Shown one piece after another: positions 6,071 to 13,839 of a stretch of 14,097 nucleotides of DNA. The notes beneath the pieces are model-generated. The model saw nothing but the letters and a program-made list of their open reading frames with translations, was not told the origin of the DNA and made no database searches. Every line of letters begins with the position of its first letter. The first letter of the stretch is position 1. Source of the stretch: an uncultured Peptococcaceae bacterium (GTDB taxonomy: Bacteria; Bacillota; Desulfitobacteriia; Desulfitobacteriales; Syntrophobotulaceae); NCBI GenBank assembly GCA_937892995.1, contig CALBJS010000078.1:1-14097 (forward strand). The letters are read 5' to 3'. The position numbers and the translations under genes are program-made.

Positions 6071-7573
6071 TTAATAGTATCCTCCGTCTTTTCGGTTTGC
6101 TTCGATGTCAAATCTGGTCTCGTCAAAGTAAATCTTGGTATTGCCCCACTGTTTTTTGGACGGATAAGCAAAGTTCTCAAGACCTGCACGCTTTACAGTC
6201 TCCTTGACTTCTTCTTCTACCTGGAGCATGATTTCTTTTTCGTTTACATTCTTTGCCTTGCCCTCTTCAAGGAGAATCTCGCCGTTGACGATAACTGTAT
6301 CTACATCTGCATGAGAAGCATTACTGATCAGGGTATCCATGATGTTGAATCTTGGCATCAAATGAGGCTTCATCAGATCGACGGTAATGATATCCGCTTT
6401 CTTGTCAACTTCCAGAGAACCGATTTCATTATCCAGACCGATGCACTTGGCCGCATCAATAGTAGCCATCTCCAGAATCTTCTCGGACGGTAGATAATAA
6501 TCATCCTTAGAGACAACTCTGTGAACCATCTGGGCTTTATTCATTGCAGCGAACATATCAAAGCTTGAAGACAGCATCGAACCGTCTGTAGCAACCGCAA
6601 CGGTCGCACCTAGTTCAAGCAACTCCACTACGGGAGTTCTATCTTTGAGTTGATCCATGCTGGGTGCAAAGCTTACATTGGTACCCGTCTTGGCTAGGAT
6701 AATAACTTCGTCGATTGATAGACCTGTGCAGTGCTGGAGATGAACATCAGGACCCAGCAAAGCATTCTCCTTGTCCTGAATTGCAAGGTGGATCATGCCG
6801 CCAAAAGCATCGGTATGAATTCTTGTCTTGTATTTTTTGGCAATCCGTCTCATTTCTTTGGCCTGTCTCAGGTCATGCTCGGTGAGCTTTACGCATCTGT
6901 CGGCTGGAGAGGGATTAGAGGGATCGACCGATGTAATGACCCCAAATGGTGCGACATAGGCCTTTGTTTTACCGCCGTTTGAATTATGCAGCTGCTCAAT
7001 AATGGTTTCTAGGCTGTGGAGCACCTGCTCAAAGTTTACTTCACTTACAACCCGTTTGCCGTCAACGATCCTGCCGAATCTATGAGGCCACGGCAAACTG
7101 CAGGGACCTGTGCAAACGATTTCTTTGATACCAACCTCGGCATAGCCTTTGGCGTTATTTATGGCAAAGATAGGATTATCACATCTCGGTTGGGAACCAA
7201 GAACACATACCCCTGTTGTAACTCCGGAATGCAGTCTATCAAGGGCAGACAATCTTGCTTCATAGTACCAGAATTCATCTGTAAGATAGTTCTTATAGGT
7301 ATGAGTCATAACAAGCATCCAGTAGCTGGTATCTTTGATGATGGATTTGAAAGCGGCATGCCCGCCATGACCATGGGCATCAACAAAGCCGGGCATAATC
7401 ACATGATCTGTACAATCCACGACCTTTTTCGCTGGGTACTTGGCTCTCAAATCTTCCGAAGCACCGACACATACGATCTTATCCTCGTCAACAGCCACAG
7501 CACCGTTTTCAATAATACGGCGTTCTTTATCCATAGTAATTACGGTTCCGTTAAGCAGTAATAAATCTATCAT
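6071..7573 (-). CDS. Metal-dependent amidohydrolase (ATZ/TRZ/SsnA-type deaminase or hydrolase family)
   Basis: The protein is 500 residues, slightly long for the family, and has no signal peptide, so it is cytosolic. The N-terminal sandwich region (LLLNGTVITMDKERRI) leads to IMPGFVDAHGHGG with metal-ligand pair H67 and H69. Further likely metal or catalytic residues are H253 and D255 (IHTDAFGG), H281 (LQHCTG) and D330 (VATDGS). The C terminus closes with IGSLEVDKKADIITVDL and TVIVNGEILLEEGK, then a tail of about 65 residues including PSKKQWGNTKIYF. A good SD (AAGGGGAAAG) lies upstream of the ATG at 7573. Family members hydrolyse or deaminate aminated heterocycles, guanidino compounds or amides using a bound metal. 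D255, where many relatives have Glu, hints at a distinct subgroup. Its place directly after a complete ABC importer implies that it acts on the imported compound. The precise reaction is unknown. Confidence 0.88.
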   Translation of the reverse strand: MIDLLLLNGTVITMDKERRIIENGAVAVDEDKIVCVGASEDLRAKYPAKKVVDCTDHVIMPGFVDAHGHGGHAAFKSIIKDTSYWMLVMTHTYKNYLTDEFWYYEARLSALDRLHSGVTTGVCVLGSQPRCDNPIFAINNAKGYAEVGIKEIVCTGPCSLPWPHRFGRIVDGKRVVSEVNFEQVLHSLETIIEQLHNSNGGKTKAYVAPFGVITSVDPSNPSPADRCVKLTEHDLRQAKEMRRIAKKYKTRIHTDAFGGMIHLAIQDKENALLGPDVHLQHCTGLSIDEVIILAKTGTNVSFAPSMDQLKDRTPVVELLELGATVAVATDGSMLSSSFDMFAAMNKAQMVHRVVSKDDYYLPSEKILEMATIDAAKCIGLDNEIGSLEVDKKADIITVDLMKPHLMPRFNIMDTLISNASHADVDTVIVNGEILLEEGKAKNVNEKEIMLQVEEEVKETVKRAGLENFAYPSKKQWGNTKIYFDETRFDIEANRKDGGYY

Positions 7574-7662
7574 TGCGTTTTCTTTCCCCTTTTTATTTAC
7601 TATTTCTGCCTTACAGGTATTATTACGCCCTGTTTCATACTATATGTTTTACTGCTAGGAGA

Positions 7663-7700
7663 TACAGGAATCCAGCTAGTAAAGTAGCCGGATTCCTGTA
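7663..7700. terminator. Hairpin between the solute-binding protein gene and the amidohydrolase gene
   Basis: TACAGGAATCC (7663-7673) and GGATTCCTGTA (7690-7700) are perfect 11-bp complements, and the stem can be extended inward by GCT/AGC. It lies 30-67 nt past the stop of the solute-binding protein. No T-run follows on the - strand. It may therefore act mainly as a 3' stabiliser or partial terminator giving more binding protein than downstream enzyme, as is common for ABC binding-protein genes. That function is inferred. Confidence 0.6.
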
Positions 7701-7729
7701 AATAAATTGTATTCTAAATAACTAAATAA

Positions 7730-9283
7730 TTATTCAAAATACGCGTAACGTACAAAGTGGCTTTCAGCCAGTGAAGGTTTAAATCCTTTGACATTAGCTC
7801 TTGTTCCTACTATCTGATTCAAGTTGGCATAGGTGATCATAGGAACATCTTTTCTCAGTAATTTCTGGGCATCTTTGATCAGCTTCTCTCTCTCAGGACC
7901 GTTAGGAGTAGCTCTGCTCTTGGTAAGTAATCCATTATATTCTGAGCTATTATAATGAACACTATTAGATGCGGGTATCATGCTGCCGTGTAGGGGACCA
8001 AACAGGTTATTATCCGGCTCGGTAAAACCTACAGCACCCCAAGCACTGATAAAGAACTCATAATCACCGCTTTCAAGGCCCAAAAAGAATGTACCAAACT
8101 CTAGAACTTTGATTTCCAGATTAATGCCAACTTCTTTAAGCATGCTCTGAATAACAGTAGCCGCATCCATCATAGTCTGGTCTTCATAGATAGTCATTGT
8201 GAAAGTAGTACCCTCAGAAATCCCAGCCTTCTTCAAAAGATTCTTGGCTTCTTCGGGGTTATATCTGGGTTTAGTATCACTGTCATCAAAATACATACAA
8301 ATCGGAGTTACAGGAGTGGGGGTATAATCGGCAATACCTCGGAAGACAGTTTTTATTATTGCTTCTTCATCCAAGGCTAAATCAATCGCCATTCTGAAAT
8401 CGGGATTATTGAAAGGTGCCTTGTCGTTAACCATTCCGATATAATTAAACAATGTTGAGGTATTTCTTTCAATCTTGGTATCTGGATTTTGTTCTAGCCG
8501 GGCTACATCATTAGCCGGGATAGCATAGGCAATATCAATACTGCCTGATTCCAGCTCAATAACTCTGCTGTTGGACTCTACAATAGTTCTAATGACCAAA
8601 TTCTCATAGGCTGGTTTTTCGCCCCAATAATCCTCGTTTCGCACGTAAACACACCTATCGTTCTTTTTCCACTCAACAAATTTAAAGGGGCCTGTGCCTA
8701 CTGGATTCCTGGCTGCTTTTTCAGGATCCGCAGCGAACTCTTTCTCACTTACGATGGAAGCTCCGATGTAGGGAAGATAACCGAGTAAAGGAAAGGGCTC
8801 ATGGGTGGCAATAATAATCGTATAGTCGTCAACTACTTTGCAGTTGGCCGCATCAATAGCACCCATAACATATTGAACCTTAACACCATCGGGGCTGGTT
8901 GCTCTTTTAAAACTGAAGAGAACGTCGCTGGCCTTCATCTCTTCACCATTATGGAACTTAACACCTTTTCTTAAGTTAAACTTCCAGTTCTTTGCATCGA
9001 TCTGTTCCCAGCTTTCAGCCAGCATAGGAGCAATTTTGCTGTCTTGGTCATAGACAACCAATGTTTCGTACACCGGAGTCTGATTGTTTACGCTGGGGGT
9101 ATCACCAGCCGCATGAGGATCCATAGTAATCGGATCAAACGGAATAGCGACGGTCAAAGTATCCTTTTTAGAACTTTGATCCCCACTGTTTGCAGGTTCG
9201 GACTTACCGCAGCCTGCAAGGAGAGTAGACGCCATAACTGCGACAAGCAGGAGGCTAACTACCTTTTTGAAACTTCCCTTCAT
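7730..9283 (-). CDS. ABC transporter solute-binding lipoprotein, family 5 (oligopeptide/nickel type)
   Basis: The protein is 517 residues with a lipoprotein signal: basic MKGSFKK, a hydrophobic stretch, then lipobox LLAGC with the lipidated Cys at residue 25. A Ser/Asn/Lys linker follows. The mature part has the family 5 pattern: LTVAIPFDPITMDPHAAGD, YETLVVYD, LAESWEQ, NWKFNLRKGVKFHNGEEMKASDV, and the signature region NPVGTGPFKFVEW. The length is typical. The ATG at 9283 has the SD GGGAGATG. It is the extracellular, membrane-anchored receptor of the importer whose ATPases and permeases lie immediately upstream on the same strand, 59 nt away. Despite the name of the family, members bind many ligands besides peptides (dipeptides, opines, nickel chelates, glutathione). 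Here the ligand is likely to be whatever the next gene's amidohydrolase degrades. Confidence 0.92.
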   Translation of the reverse strand: MKGSFKKVVSLLLVAVMASTLLAGCGKSEPANSGDQSSKKDTLTVAIPFDPITMDPHAAGDTPSVNNQTPVYETLVVYDQDSKIAPMLAESWEQIDAKNWKFNLRKGVKFHNGEEMKASDVLFSFKRATSPDGVKVQYVMGAIDAANCKVVDDYTIIIATHEPFPLLGYLPYIGASIVSEKEFAADPEKAARNPVGTGPFKFVEWKKNDRCVYVRNEDYWGEKPAYENLVIRTIVESNSRVIELESGSIDIAYAIPANDVARLEQNPDTKIERNTSTLFNYIGMVNDKAPFNNPDFRMAIDLALDEEAIIKTVFRGIADYTPTPVTPICMYFDDSDTKPRYNPEEAKNLLKKAGISEGTTFTMTIYEDQTMMDAATVIQSMLKEVGINLEIKVLEFGTFFLGLESGDYEFFISAWGAVGFTEPDNNLFGPLHGSMIPASNSVHYNSSEYNGLLTKSRATPNGPEREKLIKDAQKLLRKDVPMITYANLNQIVGTRANVKGFKPSLAESHFVRYAYFE

Positions 9284-9342
9284 AGTAACATCTCCCTTTT
9301 TGTTTTTTTATTCTGAGCAATTTAGTTAATTGCACAAAATCT

Positions 9343-10314
9343 TTATTCGGAAGGTTCATTATTTACGAGGTGGCAGGCCACAAAACGGTTTCCACCAACC
9401 TCTCTTAGCTCGGGGGTCTCTTGGTGACACTTCTCTTGGGCATGTATGCATCTGCCTGCAAACCTGCAGCCTTCAGGCGGGTTCACAGGACTAGGAACAT
9501 CTCCTACTAGGATAGTTCTATTTCTCTCGACGTTTACCTTAGGTATGGGGATTGCCGATAAAAGAGCTTGGGTATAAGGATGAAGAGGATCGGCAAAGAT
9601 AGCGTTGTAATCACTGAGTTCAACCATCTTACCCAAATACATAACGGCAATCCTGTCACTAATATGCTTAACAACACTTAGGTCATGAGAAATAAACAAA
9701 AACGAAAGCTCCAGCTCTTTCTGAAGCCGCTTTAAGAGGTTAATAATTTGAGCTTGAATACAAACGTCCAAGGCAGAAACCGGTTCATCCAAAATAACAA
9801 ATTCCGGATTGGGAGACAGAGCTCTGGCAATACCGACCCTCTGTCTTCTGCCGCCGTCCAGCTCATGGGGATAGGAATTGATTAATCTTTCAGACAAACC
9901 TACAACTTCCATTAGCTTTTTGACTCTGGCATTTGTTTTTACTTTATCTTTTCTGTACTGGTTAGAATTCATCAAAGGTTCCGAAATTAATTCAAAGATT
10001 GAAAGCCTTGGATTCAGTGAAGAATAAGGATCCTGGAATACCATCTGGGCCTGTTGTCTGAACTCTTTCATCTCTGGTTTGTTAAATTTAAGAACGTCCT
10101 TGTTATGAAACAGTACTTCACCTTCGTCTGCCTCGATCAATCTAATAAGCGTTCTACCTGTAGTCGATTTGCCACAGCCGGATTCGCCTACCAGACCTAA
10201 AGTTTCGCCTTTATTAATGTAAAAGCTAAGATCATCCACAGCGTGAAGCATTCCGTTTTTTACTTTAAAATACTTTTTAAGATTTTTAACTTCTAATATC
10301 TTTTCTGTATTCAT
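9343..10314 (-). CDS. Oligopeptide-type ABC transporter ATPase (OppF/DppF-like)
   Basis: The protein is 323 residues starting at the ATG at 10314. That start has a strong GGAGGGAAAG SD and leaves a 13-nt gap to the preceding ATPase gene; the longer open frame up to 10443 would overlap that gene and lacks a site. Walker A is GESGCGKST (43-51), the Q-loop is VFQD (Q94), Walker B is FVILDEP (172-178) and the switch His is H210. The ABC signature reads ELDGGRRQRV (151-160) instead of the usual LSGGQ, with Asp (D153) replacing the Ser that contacts nucleotide. The C-terminal Opp/Dpp extension has a Cys-containing segment (GCRFAGRCIHAQEKC) as in relatives that carry an iron-sulfur-like Cys cluster. 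It pairs with the OppD-like ATPase and the two permeases. I recall the LDGG signature from some clostridial relatives, so it may be a subfamily trait rather than a defect. Confidence 0.92.
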   Translation of the reverse strand: MNTEKILEVKNLKKYFKVKNGMLHAVDDLSFYINKGETLGLVGESGCGKSTTGRTLIRLIEADEGEVLFHNKDVLKFNKPEMKEFRQQAQMVFQDPYSSLNPRLSIFELISEPLMNSNQYRKDKVKTNARVKKLMEVVGLSERLINSYPHELDGGRRQRVGIARALSPNPEFVILDEPVSALDVCIQAQIINLLKRLQKELELSFLFISHDLSVVKHISDRIAVMYLGKMVELSDYNAIFADPLHPYTQALLSAIPIPKVNVERNRTILVGDVPSPVNPPEGCRFAGRCIHAQEKCHQETPELREVGGNRFVACHLVNNEPSE

Positions 10315-10327
10315 CTTTCCCTCCACC

Positions 10328-11299
10328 CTACTTATTTTCATAAAGGAAGCAGCAAACGTAATGTTCTTTATCCAAATAGGTGATACCGGGTTTCTCCTTT
10401 TCACATCTTTCCATACAATATGGGCATCTCGGATTGAAAGCACATCCGGAAATCACATCTGTAGGCTCGGGGGGAAGTCCATCAATCTCTTCCAGAAATT
10501 CTTCATCGGTATCCAACTTAGGAATGGAGTTAAAGAGGCCTTTAGTGTAGGGATGACTGGGGTTAAGATAGAGTTTTTCTTTGGAGGCATACTCAACTAC
10601 GCTGCCGGCATACATAATCGCAACCTTATCACATATCTCAGCCACAACTCCCAGGTCATGGGTAATCAGAATCATAGATGTTCCAAACTCATCCTTCAAA
10701 TCTTTCATTAAGCTTAAGACCTGAGCCTGAATGGTAACGTCAAGTGCCGTAGTGGGTTCATCAGCAATAATTAATTTAGGACTGCAGGCCAGCGAGATGG
10801 CGATGACCACTCTTTGTTTCATTCCACCGCTAAATTGATGCGGGTAATCATCTGCTCTCTCTTTCTTAATCCCAACTAACTCTAAAAGCTTGCAGGCTTC
10901 TGCATATGCTTCCTTCTTATTAATCTTTTTATGAAGCAAAATCATTTCCATGATTTGCTCGCTTATCCTCATAACCGGGTTCAATGAGGTCATAGGATCT
11001 TGGAAAATCATAGAGATATCCTTGCCTTGAATTTTCCTCATCTTTCTATCGGAAATCTTCAGAAGATCCTCCCCTTCAAAGAAGATTTTACCCTTTTCGA
11101 TTTTTCCCGGAGGACAAGGAATCAATCTCATAATAGCCATAGCTGTTGTTGTTTTACCAGCTCCTGTTTCACCTACAAATCCCAAAGTCTCCTTGTCGGA
11201 GATTTCCAAGTTTAAATTATTGACTGCATGTACTAACCCTTCTTGAGTTTTATAAGTTACGCACAAATCCATTATCTGAAGCAGCTTATTATTTTCCAT
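10328..11299 (-). CDS. Oligopeptide-type ABC transporter ATPase (OppD/DppD-like)
   Basis: This 323-residue ATPase has a canonical nucleotide-binding domain: Walker A GETGAGKTT (43-51), Q-loop IFQD with Q100, signature FSGGMKQRV (from residue 156), Walker B LIIADEP (176-182) and switch His H214. The C-terminal extension contains the motif HPYTKGLFNSIPKL and the Cys-rich segment CAFNPRCPYCMERC typical of Opp/Dpp ATPases. The ATG at 11299 has GGAGAGG upstream; a nearer ATG is out of frame. It ends 13 nt before the OppF-like gene and begins 19 nt after the DppC-like permease gene, so all are in one transcript. Its standard signature motif contrasts with the altered one in its partner, suggesting an asymmetric ATPase heterodimer. 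Confidence 0.93.
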   Translation of the reverse strand: MENNKLLQIMDLCVTYKTQEGLVHAVNNLNLEISDKETLGFVGETGAGKTTTAMAIMRLIPCPPGKIEKGKIFFEGEDLLKISDRKMRKIQGKDISMIFQDPMTSLNPVMRISEQIMEMILLHKKINKKEAYAEACKLLELVGIKKERADDYPHQFSGGMKQRVVIAISLACSPKLIIADEPTTALDVTIQAQVLSLMKDLKDEFGTSMILITHDLGVVAEICDKVAIMYAGSVVEYASKEKLYLNPSHPYTKGLFNSIPKLDTDEEFLEEIDGLPPEPTDVISGCAFNPRCPYCMERCEKEKPGITYLDKEHYVCCFLYENK

Positions 11300-11318
11300 T
11301 TTTTCATACCTCTCCGCG

Positions 11319-12203
11319 TTAATTCTTAAGCTTGGGATCTAAGGCATCGCGCAGCCCATCACCCACCAGGTTTAGGGAAAGAGTAGTGAAGAATATTGCT
11401 AACCCGGGGAAGTAGGTCATATAGGCCCATCCCCTGATATAATTCCTGCCACCTGATAACATAGCACCCCATTCGGGGGCAGGAGGCTGAATCCCTAGAC
11501 CGATAAAGCTCAGACCGGCAGCCATAAGAATCGCATCAGCGATACCGAGAGAAATCTGAACAATAAGCGGAGCCATACAGTTCGGTAAAATATGCTTGAA
11601 AATGATTCCCGTATCATTTGTCCCCGAAGCAACTGCCGCTTCGATATATTCTTCACCTTTGATAGTCATTGTTGTTGCTCGAACGATACGGGCATATCTT
11701 GGAATAGAAGAAATCCCTACCGCGATCATCAGATTAAACAATCCCGGTCCTAATACGGCAACAATTGAAATGGCTAGGAGAAATTGAGGTATGGCCAGCA
11801 GTATATCCATAAATCTCATAATAAGATTATCAATCTGCTTTTGGTAAAAGCCCGCAATCGCACCTAAGGTACCGCCAATCACTACGGAGATCGCCACTGC
11901 AATAAAACCTACCGATAAGGAAAGTCTGGAACCATAGACCACTCGGCTAAAAATATCTCTTCCGAATTCATCTGTTCCAAACAAGTGCTCGGCACTGGGT
12001 TGTTGAAATGTATTATCATAGTCTGTAGTGTCAAAGCCATAGGGAGCGATAAATGGAGCGAAAATAGCTGTTAAAAAGAGAATAAAGAGTATAATTAGGC
12101 CGGCCATAGCCAGCTTATTCCTTTTAAAGGATAACAGCACAATAGCAAACTGCCCTCTTGATTTTGTTACTTTGGTTTTAGTATCTTTTTTATTCTTATT
12201 CAT
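11319..12203 (-). CDS. Oligopeptide-type ABC transporter permease (DppC/OppC-like)
   Basis: The protein is 294 residues with about six transmembrane helices. It has the OppC-type N-terminal domain: a basic leader, the helix LAMAGLIILFILFLTAIFAP, and FGTDEFGRDIFSRVVYGSR. The cytoplasmic EAA loop that contacts the ATPases reads EYIEAAVASGTNDTGIIFKH followed by ILPN. The C terminus is LVGDGLRDALDPKLKN, the standard ending. I place the start at 12203 (MNKNKKDTK) because AAAGGAAAAATATC precedes it. The open frame continues to 12251, which would overlap the upstream permease gene and has no site. The gap to that gene is 22 nt. Together with the DppB-like protein it forms the membrane channel of the importer. 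Confidence 0.92.
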   Translation of the reverse strand: MNKNKKDTKTKVTKSRGQFAIVLLSFKRNKLAMAGLIILFILFLTAIFAPFIAPYGFDTTDYDNTFQQPSAEHLFGTDEFGRDIFSRVVYGSRLSLSVGFIAVAISVVIGGTLGAIAGFYQKQIDNLIMRFMDILLAIPQFLLAISIVAVLGPGLFNLMIAVGISSIPRYARIVRATTMTIKGEEYIEAAVASGTNDTGIIFKHILPNCMAPLIVQISLGIADAILMAAGLSFIGLGIQPPAPEWGAMLSGGRNYIRGWAYMTYFPGLAIFFTTLSLNLVGDGLRDALDPKLKN

Positions 12204-12225
12204 GATATTTTTCCTTTCAATCCAC

Positions 12226-13149
12226 TTATGACTTCGCAATCTTCGGATCAACTAATGCATAGCAAATATCTGTTATGAGATTTACTATGGTCACACATAG
12301 GGACATGAAGAATACACCACCCATAACTACAGGGTAATCTCTCATCTTAATGGATTCAATCATCAGTCTTCCGAGACCGGGTATAGAAAATATCACTTCA
12401 AGAAATAGGGCACCGCAGAGTAACATGCCGAACTGCAAACCGATCACAGTAATAACAGGAATCAACGCATTTCTGAAAACATGACTAAGAATTACCCAAA
12501 CTTCTTTTTGTCCTTTGGCCCTAGCCATCTTGACAAAGTCCATGCGAATAATTTCCAGCATACTGGATCTTGTCATTCTGGCGATCATCGACATACTCTG
12601 TATTCCTAGGGCTAAACAGGGCAAAAACATTTGACTGGGGGTATCGAATCCCGATGGAGGAAACCAACCTAACTGTACAGAAAATAGCAAAATCATTAAC
12701 AAGCCATACCAGAAGATCGGTGCCGATATCCCGATCATGGCAAAAACTGTAACAATAGCATCGATAAGAGAATATTGACGCACCGCTGAAATAATACCCA
12801 AAGCAACACCGAATACAACCGCAATAACAATAGCTACAAACGACAATATCAAGGTATTGGGTACAACTTCAAGAATTTCTTGCAGCACAGGCCTCTGAGT
12901 AATATAGGATGTTCCCAAATCCTGATGCAATACAAGATCCTTAACAAAGTTAAAGTATTGTACCAAGAATGGACTATTCAATCCTAATTGCTCTCTCATT
13001 GCCTCCCTTGCTTCCTCTGTTGACATATTTCCTAGGATCAATGTAGCAGGGTCTCCGGGAGTAAAAAATAACATCATAAAGACAATGAAGGATACAATTG
13101 CAATTGTAACAAACAGATAACCAATTCTTTTTACTAAATATTTGGACAT
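12226..13149 (-). CDS. Oligopeptide-type ABC transporter permease (DppB/OppB-like)
   Basis: The 307-residue membrane protein has about six helices and the DppB landmarks: VKRIGYLFVTIAIVSFIVF at the N terminus, FFTPGDPA, REQLGLNSPFLVQY, the EAA loop DFVKMARAKGQKEVWVILSH with RNALIPV, and FSIPGLG near the C terminus. Two in-frame ATGs lie close together, at 13158 (MKKMSK) and 13149 (MSKYLV). The SD AAGGG abuts the first with no spacing but sits 8-9 nt from the second, so 13149 is preferred. It is the first gene of the cluster, downstream of a long untranslated stretch. Gene order permease-permease-ATPase-ATPase-binding protein is the reverse of many dpp operons, where the binding protein comes first. 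Confidence 0.92.
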   Translation of the reverse strand: MSKYLVKRIGYLFVTIAIVSFIVFMMLFFTPGDPATLILGNMSTEEAREAMREQLGLNSPFLVQYFNFVKDLVLHQDLGTSYITQRPVLQEILEVVPNTLILSFVAIVIAVVFGVALGIISAVRQYSLIDAIVTVFAMIGISAPIFWYGLLMILLFSVQLGWFPPSGFDTPSQMFLPCLALGIQSMSMIARMTRSSMLEIIRMDFVKMARAKGQKEVWVILSHVFRNALIPVITVIGLQFGMLLCGALFLEVIFSIPGLGRLMIESIKMRDYPVVMGGVFFMSLCVTIVNLITDICYALVDPKIAKS

Positions 13150-13158
13150 TTTTTTCAT

Positions 13159-13716
13159 CCCTTAAATTTTTTTCCTGGCTTTCATAAGCCTCTTTAGCTA
13201 AAAGCTGGTAAAATTATCGGCTTGAACTACTTCGCTTTTTAGATCGTGTATTAACCTCTTTTTTAGAATCTTGGCAATTATCTTTAGACCAGCTACCATG
13301 TTAATTTTAAATTTGATCCCTAACTAGTATTAATATCTAAATTGCAACCTCCTTTCAGGGCAGAATTAGTGCCTGCGATAATGGCGGGCATGTTCACGCT
13401 TTTTTATTAATCTTTGATTATCCGGCTATGGTTGCCGTCCTATTGCCCACGGAGAACTTTTTTGTTTATCCTCGCTATATAAAATTGTCAAGAAGTCAGG
13501 AAGTTAGGCAGGCCGAAATCACATTAAGGTATTTTACATTTAATTACTTTTTGGGAGTTAATATTCAGATTGTTTTATCGATTCCCCCTATTTCATTAAT
13601 TCTCTTTTTTCACATATCTACCTTTAGCAATAAAGTACAATCTGGCGACTTCATTTTATCTATGTTATCTAAATTCCTTCTCAATAACTTCATAGTTTTA
13701 CTTACCTCAGTCAACT
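13159..13716. other. Long gene-poor upstream region of the importer operon
   Basis: No recognisable gene is present. On the - strand it contains an isolated, near-ideal Shine-Dalgarno AAAGGAGG (13348-13355) with no ATG or GTG in range; a 33-codon ORF at 13299-13198 (starting MVAGLKIIAKILKKRL, strongly basic); a 27-codon ORF at 13693-13610 with GAGGTAA upstream; and a short stem TGCCTGC/GCGGGCA (13370-13376 and 13384-13390, one mismatch). On the + strand a 96-codon frame (13428-13718) has no SD and a composition like chance AT-rich sequence. I could not match it to a known riboswitch class. It may be a regulatory leader, or decayed DNA. Confidence 0.5.
13277..13304 (-). promoter_or_regulatory. 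Candidate promoter of the ABC importer operon
   Basis: Read on the - strand, TTAACA (13299-13304) and GATAAT (13277-13282) are 16 bp apart, a fair sigma-A match. It would give a leader of about 120 nt before dppB. A competing upstream candidate has a perfect TTGACA (13486-13491) but a poor -10 (TAAACA, 13463-13468) at 17 bp; using it would make a leader of over 300 nt. Neither can be chosen by sequence alone. Confidence 0.4.
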
Positions 13717-13754
13717 AACAAACCCTCATGATACTAAGTTCATGAGGGTTTGTT
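13717..13754. terminator. 15-bp perfect hairpin, bidirectional terminator downstream of the allantoinase-like gene
   Basis: AACAAACCCTCATGA (13717-13731) and TCATGAGGGTTTGTT (13740-13754) are exact complements with an 8-nt loop. It lies 86 nt beyond the stop of the allantoinase-like gene on the - strand, before the importer operon's upstream region. The T-rich ends of the arms (GGGTTTGTT, then CTTT on the + strand) fit an intrinsic terminator. It isolates the importer operon from transcription of the gene to its right. Confidence 0.75.
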
Positions 13755-13839
13755 CTTTAACCAGCTTTAATTTATTCTTTAGGCAAGGCCTTATCTTATT
13801 TTAATTATTTACTAAATCTAAATTACTAAGGTTAATGAT

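Noticed and set aside
7016..7561. 181-codon + strand frame inside the amidohydrolase gene
   Set aside because: It is antisense to the N-terminal half of a clearly coding gene with metal-binding motifs and lacks any family signal.
9317..9333. Stem GCAATT/AATTGC in the gap between OppF-like and binding-protein genes
   Set aside because: Only six AT-rich base pairs with no T-run; too weak to call as a terminator.
10315..10443. N-terminal extension of the OppF-like ATPase
   Set aside because: The extra 43 residues would overlap the upstream ATPase gene by about 116 nt, have no SD and do not match the family; the ATG at 10314 has GGAGGGAAAG.
13610..13693. 27-codon - strand ORF beginning MKLLRRNLDNIDKMK
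   Set aside because: It has a possible GAGGTAA site but is too short to judge, lies just after a terminator, and has no recognised relative; noted only as part of the intergenic region.
13428..13718. 96-codon + strand frame in the intergenic region
   Set aside because: No SD, no recognisable motif, hydrophobic Phe/Leu/Ile-rich composition expected from AT-rich non-coding DNA, and it ends inside the terminator arm.
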